Below, piece after piece: positions 40,779-49,357 of a DNA stretch of 64,000 nt. This DNA comes from Candidatus Gastranaerophilales bacterium (lineage in GTDB: Bacteria > Cyanobacteriota > Vampirovibrionia > Gastranaerophilales > Gastranaerophilaceae). Numbering within the stretch: the first letter of the stretch is position 1; each line of letters opens with the position of its first letter. The notes under the pieces were generated by a model. It ran no database searches, was not told where the DNA came from, and was given only the letters and a program-made list of their open reading frames with translations. The stretch covers positions 62,001 through 126,000 of the forward strand of contig CALUQE010000003.1 of the NCBI GenBank assembly GCA_944322845.1, written 5' to 3'. The translations under genes were made by a program, and so were the position numbers.

Positions 40779-41684
40779 TTACTCTGATTTATGGTGGCGG
40801 TGAGACAGTTTATCTTTAGATATAATCAAAAGCACTCCCGAGAGAATCAATACTATCCCGATTGCGATTTTAACAGTCAGCCTTTCTTCAAAAAATAACA
40901 TACCTACTACTATTGCCGTTAAAGGCTCAAGCGCACCTAAAATTGCAGTGGTTGTTGAGCCGATAAGTTTTATTGCAATTGTTATTGTCTCTAATGATAT
41001 AATTGTAGGAAAAATTGACAGCCCGAACAGACAAGCCCATATAAACGGCGAGTGCGGAATCTGGAGTTCCGTACAGAAATTAAGATTATAAATATAAACC
41101 AGAAGCCCGAAAAGCATTACATAAAAGCTCAACTTTGCGCTATTAATATTTTTGATTGTTTTATTTGTTTTAACTCCGACAATATAAAAAGCATAAAGAA
41201 AAGCCGATGCAATTACCATAACAATCCCGTGCATACTAAGAGGCGCGCCGGGTTTCCCGTTATAAAGAAGAAAAATTCCGGTAAAAGTTAAGAGAATTGA
41301 AGTTATGACCGTTTTTGTAAGTTTTTCTTTGAAAAACAATGCCATCATTAAGGCAACAAGTATCGGATAGATAAAAAGAATTGTGCAGGCAATACCGGCT
41401 TCAATATAATTGAAAGCATCAAAAAGAGTCAGAGAAGAGAGCGAAAACAAAAGAGAAAGTGCAAAGACCGAAATTATATCTCCTCTGTGAATTTTAAGCG
41501 ACATTTTCTTATGAAACTTAAGCCACAATCCGTAAATAATAACCGCAAGCGCGTATCTGTAAAACAAGACTGAATTTACTCCCATTCCTCTTGCAAACAA
41601 TGGAAGCGCAAACAGCGGGTTCAAACCGTAGCTTGCCGCGGCTATAATTCCGTTTACCGTACCTATTGTGCGTCTTCTTATCAA
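40779..41684 (-). CDS. EamA/DMT-superfamily membrane transporter
   Basis: 302 residues from a TTG at 41684. An ATG at 41705 is further upstream, but GAAGGAGAGG lies inside that extra stretch, 6 nt before the TTG, so the TTG is preferred. Ten hydrophobic helices in two halves of five, each half an EamA unit. Recognisable E-A-G-I-A-C-T-I-L-F-I-Y-P-I and L-E-P-L-T-A-I-V-V-G-M-L-F-F-E-E-R-L pieces match the RhaT/EamA pattern of drug/metabolite exporters. Substrate is unknown. It lies downstream of the glycan genes, 33 bp from the pyruvyl-transferase gene, so it could export a glycan precursor or be unrelated. Confidence 0.85.
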   Translation of the reverse strand: MIRRRTIGTVNGIIAAASYGLNPLFALPLFARGMGVNSVLFYRYALAVIIYGLWLKFHKKMSLKIHRGDIISVFALSLLFSLSSLTLFDAFNYIEAGIACTILFIYPILVALMMALFFKEKLTKTVITSILLTFTGIFLLYNGKPGAPLSMHGIVMVIASAFLYAFYIVGVKTNKTIKNINSAKLSFYVMLFGLLVYIYNLNFCTELQIPHSPFIWACLFGLSIFPTIISLETITIAIKLIGSTTTAILGALEPLTAIVVGMLFFEERLTVKIAIGIVLILSGVLLIISKDKLSHRHHKSE

Positions 41685-41737
41685 GCGTTCCTCTCCTTCA
41701 CACAATAAGGTATATTAAATTAAAAATAAAATCAATG

Positions 41738-43093
41738 CTACATGATATCCTGATATAAATTAATATCCGGATAATTTTGCTCAAGAAAACTCTTAACCTC
41801 TTTATATATTTTTTTGTGGTTATTTTTTATTGCAAAAACTATCAGTTCAGGTTTGTAAACGTTTAGAATTTCCGGTGTAAAAATTTCATACTCCCTGATA
41901 AAACCGCCTTCTCTTTCAGTGTTTGAGTCTATGAACCCCACAATATTACTGTTATGGATTCTGTATTTTCTGATAAAATCCTGAATATAGGTACTGGCTC
42001 CCCAGATTAGTATTTTCTTTTTGGAATAAAGGATTTTAAATAATTTAATCTCTTTTAATTTATTTGAGGTTTTTAACTTCAAACCGGCAAGAAAATCTTC
42101 ACGCATAGATTTTTTCTCATAATACCCTGCATACTCCGCGATTTTTTTTATACTTTTTTCGGACTGATAGAAGGTTTTCTCATGATGGTAATCATGAGAA
42201 ACATTACATATATGTAATGCCGCATTTTCAAAAATAGCTTTTTTGAAAGCTTCAATGTCAGGAGCTTTTGGACTCCAGTCAATTATATCAATTTGTTCCG
42301 GAGTATAAGCAGGAATAATTCCTTTTATTACATCCAGCCGCGTATCCTTCTGGTGATTTCCTTTATGGATATAAATAACCGGTATTCCCATTGCAATACA
42401 AGGCATTGCGCAATGTATGCGGGAGGTTATAACAAGTTTTGCCTCATTTTTATATCTATCAAGAATCTCCTGCGCTTTAGCTTCAAATTCCATCGCTTCT
42501 TCATAAGATACCGGATATTTTTTAAATTTGTATTTGTGGGTAATTGAACAATCTGCCTGCTCCAGAATAAAATCCGGCAGCATTTCAAAGGCTTTCGGAT
42601 ACAAATCCACAATAAAAATTTTGCCATTTTCAGGTTCTTTGTCTCTTTTTGGAAAAGTAAGCGTTAAACAACCCGAAAAATATGTTTTTAGCCCCAGCGT
42701 TTCCAGAAATTCTGCCGTATTTCTGTCACGGCAGCCTATCGGCTCAAACTTTTTCATCTTTTCAGCAATATTTTGTTCAACAAATTTTTCTCTGCAATCA
42801 TTACTGCTGTTTATATGAAATCCTATGTATACAGGGACAATGCTTTCCGGAATATCAAGCGGAAATACGCCGTGAACATTTCCAAACCAGCCCTGCATGG
42901 GTAAAATTACCGGCTCTCCGGAATAATCCGCCAGACCATCTCTGTTAATTTTAACTACTTCATCATCAGAAATACCCGTTTGTTTATACAAATTCTTAAC
43001 CGCAATATTTTGTATGCAGTCTCCGATATTTCCCTCGCCGTTCCAGCTTTTTAAATCGTATTTGTACTGTTGTATTAATCTTGCAAATTTCAT
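41738..43093 (-). CDS. Polysaccharide pyruvyl-transferase-like protein + WGAS module
   Basis: 451 residues, two parts. Residues 1-330 match the polysaccharide pyruvyl transferase (CsaB/WcaK) family: N-x-G-D-x-I at the start (GNIGDCIQN, 21-29), a central G-C-R-D-R-N-T-A-E-F-L-E-x-L-G element (about 120-134) and the donor-site S-R-I-H-C-A-M-P at about 224-231. PPT enzymes transfer pyruvate ketal from PEP to a glycan. Residues 359-451 are the shared module: KKILIWGASTYIQDFI, then FIDSN, then IFTPE and YKPE, and the end Y-Q-D-I-M. The stop overlaps nothing, but the start overlaps the upstream GT8 gene by 4 bp (ATGA). Confidence 0.8.
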   Translation of the reverse strand: MKFARLIQQYKYDLKSWNGEGNIGDCIQNIAVKNLYKQTGISDDEVVKINRDGLADYSGEPVILPMQGWFGNVHGVFPLDIPESIVPVYIGFHINSSNDCREKFVEQNIAEKMKKFEPIGCRDRNTAEFLETLGLKTYFSGCLTLTFPKRDKEPENGKIFIVDLYPKAFEMLPDFILEQADCSITHKYKFKKYPVSYEEAMEFEAKAQEILDRYKNEAKLVITSRIHCAMPCIAMGIPVIYIHKGNHQKDTRLDVIKGIIPAYTPEQIDIIDWSPKAPDIEAFKKAIFENAALHICNVSHDYHHEKTFYQSEKSIKKIAEYAGYYEKKSMREDFLAGLKLKTSNKLKEIKLFKILYSKKKILIWGASTYIQDFIRKYRIHNSNIVGFIDSNTEREGGFIREYEIFTPEILNVYKPELIVFAIKNNHKKIYKEVKSFLEQNYPDINLYQDIM

Positions 43094-44271
43094 TTTCTTC
43101 TCCCGAATATATCAGGCAAAACTTCCGTTTTCGGATAATTTTCTTCAACATAAGTTTTAATCTGAGGATAGATTCTTGTATTATTGTTTATAATTGAAGA
43201 AATTATGACATCAGGCTTTAAAACTCCTATAGCTTCCGGAGAGTAAACTTTGTATTTTCCGATTTTCTCTCCCTGCCTTGCTTCGTTTTTATCAACTATA
43301 CCAAGAACATTATCCTGATTTATCTTACCCGATAAAATCAGGTCTTCCAAAAATAAACTTGCTCCCCAGAAAATGACCTTTTTACCGGCATTAATTTCCT
43401 GCAAAATTTTTCCTTGCGGTCCAATCTGAATCTTACACTTTAACGGCGAATCTTTTTCTGTCTCCCTCCAGTATTCTTGCAGCCAGACTTCTTCCGTACT
43501 CCAAGGTTTTATATAATCGGCATAATGAATAATTACCGGAGATAAAAGAGCCTCATCAATTTCCTTTTTCCCGTATATTTTATCTAAATTTTCTCTTTCT
43601 TTCAAAATCCGCTTATAATACTTTGTCATCAAATTGTATTTAAAATCGAGAAATTTAATTTTGCCGCAAAACGCTAAATTAATGACATCCTGATCCATGC
43701 TGGAGAAATTTTTGCCTGCAAGTTCAATCAGCTTTGGCTCAAGATTATCTTCGCGAATCTTCTCCAGATTCCATAATGTCATTCCTGCATTTATGTATCC
43801 TGACATATCTTCGATACCGATTGATTTGTAGTGTTCGCGGTTGTTTTCATTAAGAATATAAGCCGCAGCCTTTACACCTGCAATATAAAAATTATCCAAA
43901 TCAGTATTAAATAATCCGCTTAAATCCTGCAAAACAATAATATCAACATCCAGATAAATTGCCTTTTTATATTCCAGCAGCAATTCAGGCATTTTAAGCC
44001 TGTAATATGTCGGAGTTGAAATGTGAGAAATATGCATTTCCTGTTCTTTAAAATCATTATTCATAAAAATAAACTTGATTTTTGCATTTGAAAATTTATT
44101 CTGCAATTTTTCAAATTCGCCTTCAATATCTGCAGGAAATCTGTCCGGTACAAGACAGATAAATTCGTAAAATGTATTCTTGTTTTTGCTTTTTAATGCC
44201 GAAAGTATTGTTACATACATCTGCGGAGCATAATTTTCATCAGCCGCAAGGACAACAGGTATTATATTCAT
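43090..44271 (-). CDS. GT8 glycosyltransferase + WGAS module
   Basis: 393 residues. Residues 1-270 are GT8 (LgtC/glycogenin-like): PVVLAADENYAPQMYVTILSAL at 5-26, the DxD motif D-V-D at 108-110 in AIYLDVDIIVLQDL, and Y-I-N-A-G-M-T-L-W-N-L and SSMDQDVINLAF typical of the family. It would transfer Gal or Glc from UDP-sugar to a surface glycan. Residues 296-393 are the shared module (FWGASLFLEDLI, GIVDKN, VYSPE, LKPDV, ending EVLPDIF). The start and stop overlap neighbours by 4 bp on both sides, so it is tightly coupled in the operon. Confidence 0.88.
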   Translation of the reverse strand: MNIIPVVLAADENYAPQMYVTILSALKSKNKNTFYEFICLVPDRFPADIEGEFEKLQNKFSNAKIKFIFMNNDFKEQEMHISHISTPTYYRLKMPELLLEYKKAIYLDVDIIVLQDLSGLFNTDLDNFYIAGVKAAAYILNENNREHYKSIGIEDMSGYINAGMTLWNLEKIREDNLEPKLIELAGKNFSSMDQDVINLAFCGKIKFLDFKYNLMTKYYKRILKERENLDKIYGKKEIDEALLSPVIIHYADYIKPWSTEEVWLQEYWRETEKDSPLKCKIQIGPQGKILQEINAGKKVIFWGASLFLEDLILSGKINQDNVLGIVDKNEARQGEKIGKYKVYSPEAIGVLKPDVIISSIINNNTRIYPQIKTYVEENYPKTEVLPDIFGRRK

Positions 44272-45503
44272 AATTCTTCTGCCTCAAAAATATTTGGTAA
44301 TAACTCTATTTCCGGATACTTTTCTCTCAGTTCCTTTTTCAATGCAGGGTAAATAACTTCATAGTTAGAATGTACCATAAGTAAAACTCCATCCGGCTTT
44401 AAGGTATTTAGACTCTCAGGCGGAAAAATTTCGTAGCTGCCTATTGATTTTCCCCATTTTGCAGAATTTTTGTCTATAACACCTAAAATATTCGGATTCT
44501 TTTCCGTCTCCGATTTCAAAACATCTTCGAGAAAAAGGCTTGCACCCCAGAACATTACTTTTTTGTCGCCGATAAAATTTTTAATGTAATCAGGAGTTAT
44601 GTACTCCTTTCTTAAAACAGGCAAAAATACCTTCCAATCATTCAATTGTTTTAATTCCGCAAGAAAATTTTTGTACTGTTCATCGCTGCACATAGAAATT
44701 TCCCAGCTGACAGTTTTTTTCATTGCATTTATATGCGCATATTTTAATGATTCATACAAATTATTTTTTACCAAAAAATCTTTTACATACCCGCCGGCCT
44801 TCAGCAGATTTGTTGTTTTAGCGGCTCTTGTGTTTGCAATACTGCCGCTTCTGTTAAATCTGTAATTGATAAGTTCTTTATTTATTACAACAATTCTTTC
44901 GGCACAAGCGTCTGCAATTCTCACAAAACCGATATCATTACAGGAGGAAATATTTTGAAACTTTAAGTTGTTATCAGCAATAAGACTTTTTAAATACAAT
45001 TTATTCCACGGTGCCGAACTGAAAAGAGAAAAAATATCTTTTGGAAAATCTTTCTTTGAAAAAGGTTTATTAATAGGGCAGATTTCTAACTTTATCGGAG
45101 AATGCGGATTGCCGCTTTCTACAATATTACCCGCCTCATCGACTTTTCTTGCCGAACAAACCGCCATATCCGCACCGAATTTTTCTGCAGTATTGTAAAG
45201 CTCCTCAAGCATATTCGGTTCAAAATAATCATCCGAATCCAGAAACTGAATATATTTTCCTTTTGCAATTTCTATCCCGAGATTTCTTGCTGCTCCTGCG
45301 CCATTATGTTCTTGCTTCAATACTTTTATACGGGAATCTTTTTGAGAATACTCTTCAAGAATTTTATATGATTTATCAGTTGAGCCGTCATCAATGCAAA
45401 TAACTTCAAAATCCTTAAAACTCTGATTAATGAGACTGTCCAGACATTCTCTCAAATATTTTTCAACATTATATACGGGAATTATGACGGAAATCTTTAT
45501 CAA
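44268..45503 (-). CDS. GT2 glycosyltransferase + WGAS module
   Basis: 411 residues. GT2 (GT-A) at 1-220: ISVIIPVYNVEKYLRECLDSLINQSFKDFEVICIDDGSTDKS in part, then LDSDDYFEPNMLEE (the D-x-D-like site) and C-S-A-R-K-V-D. The rest of the N-part is helical (about 220-310). Residues 313-411 are the shared module: KKVMFWGASLFLEDVL, LGVIDKN, FPPESLNTLKPD, ending ELLPNIFEAEEL. It is one of four closely similar GT2 proteins of the cluster. The usual role is addition of one sugar to a capsule or lipopolysaccharide-like glycan. ATGA overlaps both neighbours. Confidence 0.88.
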   Translation of the reverse strand: MIKISVIIPVYNVEKYLRECLDSLINQSFKDFEVICIDDGSTDKSYKILEEYSQKDSRIKVLKQEHNGAGAARNLGIEIAKGKYIQFLDSDDYFEPNMLEELYNTAEKFGADMAVCSARKVDEAGNIVESGNPHSPIKLEICPINKPFSKKDFPKDIFSLFSSAPWNKLYLKSLIADNNLKFQNISSCNDIGFVRIADACAERIVVINKELINYRFNRSGSIANTRAAKTTNLLKAGGYVKDFLVKNNLYESLKYAHINAMKKTVSWEISMCSDEQYKNFLAELKQLNDWKVFLPVLRKEYITPDYIKNFIGDKKVMFWGASLFLEDVLKSETEKNPNILGVIDKNSAKWGKSIGSYEIFPPESLNTLKPDGVLLMVHSNYEVIYPALKKELREKYPEIELLPNIFEAEEL

Positions 45504-47626
45504 ATAAGCCTCCCCGCCATTAAATTTTGTATTTTTATAACATTTTCAAAATATTTGGCATAGTATTTTCCGTAATGTCTTCCCCAAAAGTCAACCAGCA
45601 GCTCCAAATCTTTATCCTCCGGAATATAAGACCATTTTATTGCAAGAAGATTAAAAAGCTCATAAACAAATTTTTCTCCCGACAATTTTACCGCCCCGAT
45701 ATTATTGAAAAAATACCCGTAAGAACTTTTATACGGCTTAATGTATGGTATTAATTTTTCGCCCCTGATTGTACTCATCAAAAGGTTATTCACATAAGCT
45801 CTGCTTTTTTTAGAAATTTCAACACTTCCGATCTGCAAATTTGTGTCATGTAAAACTACAATTGCATCTTGTTTTAAATACGGCAAAACCTGCAAAACAT
45901 CAAGAATTTCTCCAGGTACGGAATGAGTTGTATCAATAAAACAAAAATCAAACTTTTCTCCGCCGGATAATTCTTCAAGGAAATTTAAAGCCATTCCGCC
46001 TGTTTTAAGAGTCCATTTCTTCTTCAATTCAGGATAATTGTCAACATAAAAGCCCGTTTTCTTATCCTTGATTCTGTAATGCCATTCATTATAATCCACA
46101 GAAGATAAAGCAGCACCTTCAATATCCTTTATTGCGTTAAGCATAATAATCGATGAAGCACCTTTTGAAACGCCGAGTTCCAGAAGTTTTTTGGGTTTAT
46201 ATCTCGTAACAAGCGTACTCAAAAACAGTCTGTCCTGCTCTGACATCTCGGAATACGCTTTATAAGCATTATCCAGCTCCTCAAAAACCTTAATATCCTC
46301 TTCATTCGATTTAATATATGTAAATCCGGTATCTGCAGCATTATACATTTTTTCAAGCTCTTCTGAAGTTATATTGTCAGAAAGTTTTTCTATATCAACT
46401 TTTTCTGTAAAAATATTTGGCAGAAGCTTAACTTGCGGATATTCGAGCGGAAAACTTTTTGTCATAGATTCATAAATTTCTTCATTGTTAGACAAGACTG
46501 TTAAAATAACTCCGTCCGGCTTCAATTCTTTTATACTTTCAGGCGGATAAATCTTATAACCGCCGCAAGTTTGTCCCTGCAGTTTTACATTCCTGTCAAC
46601 AATTCCGAGAATATTAGGATTTTTGGCCGTTTCCGATTCCAATACCTGTCTGATAAAAACACTGGCACCCCATAGCATTACTTTTTTGTTACCAATAACA
46701 TTTTCCAAATATTGTTTTGTAATGTATGTTTTTACAAAAGCAGCTCTAAACATTTGTATATCTTCTGGCATTAATTCTTTTAATTTCTCATATAAAATCC
46801 TCTGCTGATTTTCATTAGAAATAGAAATTCCCGCTCGTATATGATTTATAAAAGCTTTTACATAAGCATTTTTGTATTTGTCATATAAATCATGCTTTTT
46901 CAAAAAATCTCTGACAAAAATTGCTGCAGACAAGATATCGGAAGAATTTTCCGCACGGTGCGCCGCAATACTGCCTTCTCTGTTGTATCTGTAATTTATA
47001 AGCTCTTTATTAAATACAACAATGTGTTTTGCGCATACCCTTGCAATATGGCTGAACCCGAGATCATTGCTTGAAGCAAGATTCTGAAACTTTAAATTGT
47101 TTTTTATTATCAATTCTCTTAAATAAAGTTTATTCCACGGAACAACGCAAAACAGGCCGAAAATATCCTCAGGAAATTCTTCCGGTGAAAAAGGCCTGTC
47201 TAAAGGTACTTTGTCGAGATTCAAAGGCCAGATAGGGTTGCCGCTTTCGGTAATATTTCCGTCTCTGTCTACTTTTCTTGCGGAACAAACCGTCAAATCC
47301 GCCTGATATTTTTCTGCTCTGTTGTATAATTCTTCCAGCATATCAGGCTCAAAATAATCATCCGAATCCAGAAACTGAATATATTTCCCCTTAGCAAGTT
47401 CCATGCCTCTGTTTCTGGCTTCGCCCGCGCCAAGATGATTTTCTTTGAGTATAACAAAGCGCGAATCTTTTTTTGCATACTCTTCCAAAATCTCAAGAGA
47501 TTTATCGGAAGAACCGTCATCCACACAAATGATTTCAAAATCCTGATATGTCTGATTCAAAATACTGTCCAGACATTTTCTCAAATATTTTTCCACATTA
47601 TAGACAGGCATTACTATTGAAATCAT
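45500..47626 (-). CDS. GT2 + WGAS module + SAM methyltransferase fusion
   Basis: 708 residues with three parts. 1-300 is GT2 (ISIVMPVYNVEKYLRKCLDS, DDGSSDKS, LDSDDYFEP), 313-406 is the shared module (KKVMLWGASVFIRQVL, GIVDRN, YPPESIKELKPD, KLLPNIF). About 470-708 is a class-I methyltransferase of the cephalosporin-hydroxylase/O-methyl type: KPKKLLELGVSKGASSIIMLNA in part, then S-S-V-D-Y-N-E-W, F-D-F-C-F-I-D-T-T-H-S-V-P-G and VVLHDTN. So a single chain may add a sugar and methylate it. It starts a series of ATGA-linked genes. The upstream gene (47660) is 33 bp away. Confidence 0.85.
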   Translation of the reverse strand: MISIVMPVYNVEKYLRKCLDSILNQTYQDFEIICVDDGSSDKSLEILEEYAKKDSRFVILKENHLGAGEARNRGMELAKGKYIQFLDSDDYFEPDMLEELYNRAEKYQADLTVCSARKVDRDGNITESGNPIWPLNLDKVPLDRPFSPEEFPEDIFGLFCVVPWNKLYLRELIIKNNLKFQNLASSNDLGFSHIARVCAKHIVVFNKELINYRYNREGSIAAHRAENSSDILSAAIFVRDFLKKHDLYDKYKNAYVKAFINHIRAGISISNENQQRILYEKLKELMPEDIQMFRAAFVKTYITKQYLENVIGNKKVMLWGASVFIRQVLESETAKNPNILGIVDRNVKLQGQTCGGYKIYPPESIKELKPDGVILTVLSNNEEIYESMTKSFPLEYPQVKLLPNIFTEKVDIEKLSDNITSEELEKMYNAADTGFTYIKSNEEDIKVFEELDNAYKAYSEMSEQDRLFLSTLVTRYKPKKLLELGVSKGASSIIMLNAIKDIEGAALSSVDYNEWHYRIKDKKTGFYVDNYPELKKKWTLKTGGMALNFLEELSGGEKFDFCFIDTTHSVPGEILDVLQVLPYLKQDAIVVLHDTNLQIGSVEISKKSRAYVNNLLMSTIRGEKLIPYIKPYKSSYGYFFNNIGAVKLSGEKFVYELFNLLAIKWSYIPEDKDLELLVDFWGRHYGKYYAKYFENVIKIQNLMAGRLI

Positions 47627-47659
47627 TAAATCTCCCCTTTGTCTTATGCTCTAATATTA

Positions 47660-48721
47660 TCAACTTTCCGAAAATTTTGTTATTACTGCTGCCGATTCAA
47701 TCTTTCCGAGATTCATTTTTAATTTTTCTTCTTCAGACAAAAAATCAGCGCCGATTACGGATACCAGACCATATTTACTGAATCTGTCAAACATATCTTT
47801 TCCGTATTTTCTCACATGATCCCTGTGACCGTAATACTTTAAACGTTCCTCTTTCGTAATTATTGACGGATCTTCAAAAGTTGTTTCAAGTCTGGTGTCA
47901 TACGGAGCCGTAAGCACAAGCTTACCTTCCGGCTTCAGAACTCTTAAACATTCTCTGAAAAATCCGGCTTCATCATCAATATGTTCTATAACATGGTTTG
48001 AAAAAATATAATCAAAGCTGTTATCTTCAAATTCCATATCCAGAATATTCATTTTTAAACAATTATCGGCAAACGGATAAATATCGGGACACAAATCTAT
48101 TGTTGTATATTCTATATTCGGCTGTTTTATCAACAGATTGTAAATACATTTTTCCGGAGCAGTATGCAGAAGCTTGATTCTTCGCCCATTATTTTCTTCT
48201 ATAATTTTTTTATAAATGTAATAAAGAAACCTGTGCCTTTCAAGAGACTTGCAAACAGGACACTTGACGCTCAATCTTGCAGGAGTACCGCAATCTTCAA
48301 AAAACAATTCTTTGTCACAATACGGACAATAATGTTTGGCTAATTGCACCGCATTAGAAAGCTCTATTTCGGGATGCTTTTGTAAAAACTCATTTTTTAC
48401 GGCTTCAAAAATTTCAGTGTTATTATTGCGAATAGTAAATAAAACCTTGTCCGGTTTTAAAGAATTCAAACTCTCCGGCGAAAAAATTTTGTATCCGCAA
48501 AAATCAGCACCCTGCTTTTCAGGATTTTTATCAATAATTCCTATGACATTTTTAAATATAGGCTGCCCTGATAAAAAGTCTTTTAGAAACAAACTTGCCC
48601 CCCAGAACACAACCTTATTTTCTCCGGATTGCAAAATTTCTTTCTCTAAATCCTCAAACACAGCGCTCAAAACACAAACTTCAGAACCTGTTTTCTGCTT
48701 GTTTTTAAAAATACTCTCCAT
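47660..48721 (-). CDS. WGAS module + zinc ribbon + class I methyltransferase
   Basis: 353 residues. The shared module is at the N-terminus here (35-125): NKVVFWGASLFLKDFL, GIIDKN, FSPESLNSLKPD. A zinc ribbon follows (Y-C-P-Y-C at 131-135, then C-P-V-C at 154-157). The rest is a class I SAM methyltransferase with a Rossmann motif I variant (K-L-L-H-T-A-P-E-K, about 183-191), S-N-H-V-I-E-H-I-D-D (about 241-250) and L-R-V-L-K-P-E-G-K-L-V-L-T-A-P-Y-D. It is the first gene of the minus-strand operon on this side, followed by the GT2 fusion gene. The promoter should lie above 48721. Confidence 0.82.
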   Translation of the reverse strand: MESIFKNKQKTGSEVCVLSAVFEDLEKEILQSGENKVVFWGASLFLKDFLSGQPIFKNVIGIIDKNPEKQGADFCGYKIFSPESLNSLKPDKVLFTIRNNNTEIFEAVKNEFLQKHPEIELSNAVQLAKHYCPYCDKELFFEDCGTPARLSVKCPVCKSLERHRFLYYIYKKIIEENNGRRIKLLHTAPEKCIYNLLIKQPNIEYTTIDLCPDIYPFADNCLKMNILDMEFEDNSFDYIFSNHVIEHIDDEAGFFRECLRVLKPEGKLVLTAPYDTRLETTFEDPSIITKEERLKYYGHRDHVRKYGKDMFDRFSKYGLVSVIGADFLSEEEKLKMNLGKIESAAVITKFSES

Positions 48722-48959
48722 AAAAGTATTTTAGCATAAATATTGTATAGAAACATATTAATTTAAAGGAAAACACTTATGAAAAAGTCATAAACTGGAG
48801 CGAACAGTCCTCTGAGCAAGAGGCTCAGGTTGTTTTAACATGCCGATAACTCTCTGGTTTCAACCTCCAATTAGTATAAATCCCTGTTTTTACAAAATAA
48901 CAGGGATTTATGCATAGATGAGTACCGTAAAACCTTTTCTATGTAAGCATTCTAATATC

Positions 48960-48992
48960 AATTCCCTGCTAAGAAAAAACAGGGAATTTTTT
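48960..48992 (+). terminator. Terminator-like hairpin upstream of hip operators
   Basis: AATTCCCTG/CAGGGAATT stem with an 11-nt A-rich loop and a TTTTTT run. A related hairpin with AAATCCCTGTT/AACAGGGATTT lies at 48878-48909. It may end a short upstream transcript. Confidence 0.6.
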
Positions 48993-49016
48993 AATACTAA
49001 AACCCTCATATATGAA

Positions 49017-49138
49017 AAATATTCCCGTAAGGGAATATTTCACCATCTTCATTTTATTTTCTATCTATTATTCCCGTTCGGGAATAATTACTTGACAAGC
49101 AGAAGAAAAAGTATATAATATTCCTGTACGGTAATATT
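49017..49138. promoter_or_regulatory. hipBA promoter with three palindromic operators
   Basis: O1 AAATATTCCC-GTAA-GGGAATATTT at 49017-49040 (10-bp arms). O2 ATTATTCCCG-TT-CGGGAATAAT at 49067-49088 (10-bp arms). O3 AATATTCCTGTACGGTAATATT at 49117-49138, with two mismatches. Core promoter TTGACA (49092-49097), 16-bp spacer, TATAAT (49114-49119). O2 abuts the -35 and O3 overlaps the -10 and start site, so HipB binding would block transcription. Confidence 0.85.
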
Positions 49139-49147
49139 TAGGTGAAT

Positions 49148-49357
49148 ATGATAATAAAATCGGCACAAGATATAGGAAAAATAGTCAAAGAAACTCGCAA
49201 AAAACAAAATTTTACACAAGTGCAGCTTGCCCAGCTTTCTAACGTCGGAACGCGCTTTTTGTCTGATTTAGAGAATGGCAAACCGACTTGTGAAATTGAT
49301 AAAGTAATAAAAGTTCTGGCAAATTTAGGTATAAAATTAGAGGTAAATAATGGTTAA
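49148..49357 (+). CDS. hipB: HipB-type XRE antitoxin
   Basis: 69 residues from the ATG at 49148 with AGGTG upstream; an in-frame GTG at 49142 lacks a ribosome site. One XRE helix-turn-helix: IGKIVKETRKKQNFTQVQLAQLSNVGTRFLSDLENGKPTCEIDKVIKVLANLGI in part. The V-G-T-R-F-L-S-D-L-E-N-G-K recognition segment matches HipB antitoxins. It binds its own operators and holds HipA inactive. Its stop overlaps the hipA start by 8 bp, so translation is coupled. Confidence 0.9.
   Translation: MIIKSAQDIGKIVKETRKKQNFTQVQLAQLSNVGTRFLSDLENGKPTCEIDKVIKVLANLGIKLEVNNG

Larger units (their letters stand above)
48722..49147. other. 426-bp divergent region with hairpins and hip operators
   Basis: Between the glycan operon and hipBA. 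48790-48875 is a stretch with several complementary pairs (CCTCT/AGAGG, AGGTTG/CAACCT, GGAG/CTCC) that could be a structured RNA. Two related TCCCTG/CAGGGA hairpins follow (48878-48909 and 48960-48988), then the three hip operators. No ORF is supported: an in-frame ATG GAA... reads only four codons (48779-48793). Confidence 0.45.

Noticed and set aside
41685-41705. ATG at 41705 as the EamA transporter start
   Set aside because: The ribosome site GAAGGAGAGG lies within this extra stretch and fits the TTG at 41684 better.
42293-42948. Plus-strand frames across the pyruvyl-transferase-like gene
   Set aside because: Shadow frames of a gene with clear family motifs and ATGA coupling.
48779-48793. 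Short ATG-led frame after AAGGAAAACACTT
   Set aside because: Only four codons before TAA.
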